Of a stretch of DNA of 7,422 nucleotides, positions 5,938-7,422 are shown piece by piece (within the stretch, counting starts at the first letter, position 1; each line of letters begins with the position of its first letter). A program made the translations under genes and the position numbers. A model generated the notes under the pieces. The model saw only the letters and a program-made list of their open reading frames with translations. It was not told the origin of the DNA and did not search any database. Source of the stretch: Fretibacterium sp. (GTDB lineage: Bacteria > Synergistota > Synergistia > Synergistales > Aminobacteriaceae); the NCBI GenBank assembly GCA_016280565.1, contig JAEEGY010000034.1:1-7422 (forward strand). Reading direction: 5' to 3'.

Positions 5938-6771
5938 TTATCTTACTATCGTGATGTCGCTTCCAAAACACTTTTTGGATATCTTGCCGAGCGACCCGTC
6001 AGCCTTCATCTCGCTGAGTATCTCCTGTACCCTGTTCCGCAGCTCCTTGTCGTTTTTCCTGAAGCCTATTGCGAATTTTTCCTCGCCCAGGTTTTCGGGA
6101 AGGAAGAAATACCGCTCGCTGCTTGAGTAGATGAAATAATACGCAGCCACCGAGTCCACGAGCCCGGCGTCCAGGTCCCCGGTCTTCAGTTGCCGCAGAA
6201 TGGTCAGATTATCGTCAAACAGCACGGGCGCGATGTCCTTATAAATATCCAGCTTCTCCAGCGCTTCCTGTGTCGTGGAGCCGGCCTGGACGCCGATTTT
6301 TCTGCCTTTTAGGTCGCGCAGCCACCTTACGCTGCTGTTGCCCGGAACCACAAAGGTCAGAGTTTCTTTTATATAGGGTTCCGACAGGTTCATCTCCCTG
6401 GCCGACTCGGGCGTCACCGACATACTGCCAATGCAGTCTATCGTCCCGCCATTCAGTTCCTCTTCCTTGTCGTCCCAGTCGATAGACCGCCTGATAAGCT
6501 CCACGCCAAGCCGCTTACAGACCTCCCGGAACATATCAACGTCAAATCCAACGATATCTTCATCCTCTTCCACAAAGCTCATGGGCGGGAAGTTCGCGTC
6601 GACGCCGAGGACGAGACGTCCGGAGTTAAGGATCTTTTGCAGGGAGCCGTCGCTTACGGGCGCATCCGTCCGCCCGGCGTTCCTTACCCATACCACCCCT
6701 GCCGCGGCAGCCAATATCAGCGCCGTCGCGGCGATCCACGCAAACAGATGGGTGTGTCCCGATTTCTTCAT
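5938..6771 (-). CDS. Family-3 extracytoplasmic solute-binding protein, amino-acid type
   Basis: 277 residues, close to the usual length of periplasmic-binding-protein-like amino-acid receptors (SBP_bac_3, PF00497). The N-terminus has MKK followed by a hydrophobic helix (about 10-29). There is no Cys, hence no lipobox, so it is either a cleaved signal peptide or a membrane anchor. Family signatures: GRLVLGVDANFPPMSF (51-66; F61 matches the aromatic that stacks on ligand in GlnH), GFDVDMFREV, the region TPESAREMNLSEPY from T120, LKGRKIGVQAGST (154-166), and DAGLVDS with D206 at the position of the ligand amine-binding Asp. The usual ligand carboxylate-binding Arg of TxER is S123 here, with an Arg two residues later, so the ligand may not be a standard amino acid. 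No permease or ATPase is adjacent; the gene lies between kinase genes, suggesting a sensory role. The start is supported by AGGAAGAAGGA with 9-base spacing. Confidence 0.9.
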   Translation of the reverse strand: MKKSGHTHLFAWIAATALILAAAAGVVWVRNAGRTDAPVSDGSLQKILNSGRLVLGVDANFPPMSFVEEDEDIVGFDVDMFREVCKRLGVELIRRSIDWDDKEEELNGGTIDCIGSMSVTPESAREMNLSEPYIKETLTFVVPGNSSVRWLRDLKGRKIGVQAGSTTQEALEKLDIYKDIAPVLFDDNLTILRQLKTGDLDAGLVDSVAAYYFIYSSSERYFFLPENLGEEKFAIGFRKNDKELRNRVQEILSEMKADGSLGKISKKCFGSDITIVR

Positions 6772-6780
6772 ATGTAGTAT

Positions 6781-6790
6781 TCCTTCTTCC
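6781..6790 (-). promoter_or_regulatory. Shine-Dalgarno site of the solute-binding protein
   Basis: GGAAGAAGGA on the minus strand, 9 bases before the ATG at 6771. The upstream 87-base gap has no clear -35/-10 pair and no hairpin followed by a T-run, so expression probably continues from HK-C. Confidence 0.6.
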
Positions 6791-6858
6791 TTTTTCTGTC
6801 GGGGCGTAAAATCTCCCGATGTACCGATGGCTATGCCGCCGCGAGACTCAAAATAGAG

Positions 6859-7422
6859 CTAACCTCGCAGGGCCTCCTCCAGACCGAGCCAGTCCATGTT
6901 GCGGACGCACTCCTGGACCAACGCGAACCGCGCCTCCTCCAGCTTGGGGATGCGATATTTCCTGACCTCCGAGACGAAGCCGTCGATAGCGTCGATGTCG
7001 AAGCTCTCGATAAACTGTCTTATGGCGTCGTAGGCCTCATTCAGGTCGCTGACTGAGATCTCTGGGGCTAACTCGCGCGCCCTCTCCTCTTCGATGTAAA
7101 GCGGCGACAGAATGTCCAGGAACCGCCGGTAGCTCTCCAGCAGCTTTGGAGTCAGCCCTTCAATGCGCTTGATGTCATCCTGCGTCAGGGAGTTGCCCAG
7201 GTCCTCCAGATACCGGGCGTCCGCCGACAGCGCGTTTGCTCCGATCAGCCGCGCTGAGCTCTTCAGCGCGTGGACCCGGATGGTGTAGTTCTTGTAGTCC
7301 TTCTCCATCAGGAAACCGTCTATCGCGTTGGCGTTCGGCTTGATGGAGCGGTAGAACTGCTCCAGGGTCTTCTTCAGCACGTCCTCATTGGAGCAGAAGC
7401 GTATCGCGTCCGCGTAGTTCAG
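6859..7422 (-). CDS. C-terminal HPt and tail of a third hybrid histidine kinase (HK-C, partial)
   Basis: The frame is open to the right edge of the window (187 codons plus TAG), so the gene continues upstream outside the window; a GTG at 7380 is internal, not a start. It aligns throughout with the ends of HK-A and HK-B: LNYADAIRFCSNED at the edge, LEQFY.SIKPN, HPt active-site HALKSSARLIGA (His about residue 51 of the visible part), NEAYDAIRQF, FDIDAIDGF, RKYRIPK and the shared end VRNMDWLGLEEALRG. By homology the missing part should hold the dCache, HisKA, HATPase_c and receiver domains, but none of that is visible here. It lies 87 bases before the solute-binding protein and is the first gene of the visible operon segment. 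Confidence 0.93.
   Translation of the reverse strand: MNYADAIRFCSNEDVLKKTLEQFYRSIKPNANAIDGFLMEKDYKNYTIRVHALKSSARLIGANALSADARYLEDLGNSLTQDDIKRIEGLTPKLLESYRRFLDILSPLYIEEERARELAPEISVSDLNEAYDAIRQFIESFDIDAIDGFVSEVRKYRIPKLEEARFALVQECVRNMDWLGLEEALRG

Noticed and set aside
6790..6820. Possible hairpin TCGGG...CCCGA in the gap before the binding protein, considered as terminator
   Set aside because: Only 5 base pairs with an 11-base loop and no following T-run on the transcribed strand.
6772..6858. The 87-base gap between HK-C and the binding protein is open in the same frame as both genes, so TAG read-through could give a fusion
   Set aside because: 29 codons without a stop is not improbable by chance (about one in four), no start codon lies in it, and the binding protein has its own ribosome site and signal-like N-terminus.

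Overview
The window reads like part of a Clostridia-type Firmicute chromosome. This is inferred from strong purine-rich Shine-Dalgarno sites (GGAGG, GAGGAGG), a fairly GC-rich composition, all genes on one strand with short gaps, and the architecture of the kinases. No marker gene fixes the genus.

Everything is transcribed right to left on the minus strand. In order of transcription: (1) the C-terminal end of a hybrid histidine kinase (HK-C, 7422-6859, cut by the window edge); (2) a complete 277-residue family-3 solute-binding protein (6771-5938); (3) a complete 955-residue hybrid histidine kinase (HK-B, 5913-3046); (4) a complete 950-residue close paralogue (HK-A, 2982-130); (5) the first 35 codons of another gene (105-1), whose N-terminus resembles PAS-containing signalling proteins. 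The gaps are 87, 24, 63 and 24 bases. None holds a convincing promoter or terminator, so the set is probably one operon. No stretch above 300 bases lacks a gene, and no RNA gene, mobile element or CRISPR array is visible.

HK-A and HK-B share one layout: TM helix, extracytoplasmic dCache sensor, TM helix, HisKA, HATPase_c, receiver, HPt, and an extra helical tail of about 85 residues. HK-C shows the same HPt and tail. The three are products of tandem duplication, since the ends of the genes are still nearly identical at DNA level. In both complete kinases the sensor domain carries residues resembling the amino-acid-binding dCache motif (RxWY, then Y and D, then a downstream D). The solute-binding protein is of the amino-acid type but has no lipobox and no transporter genes beside it.

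My reading, which is inference, is an extracytoplasmic nutrient-sensing (amino acid or related) phosphorelay cluster: the binding protein may present ligand to, or be controlled with, a set of paralogous phosphorelay kinases. No DNA-binding response regulator is in view, so the output is unknown. Details worth a second look are the loss of the first N-box asparagine in HK-B, replacement of the usual ligand-carboxylate arginine in the binding protein, short GC-rich insertions at different places in HK-A and HK-B, and a 26-codon ORF bridging HK-B and HK-A.
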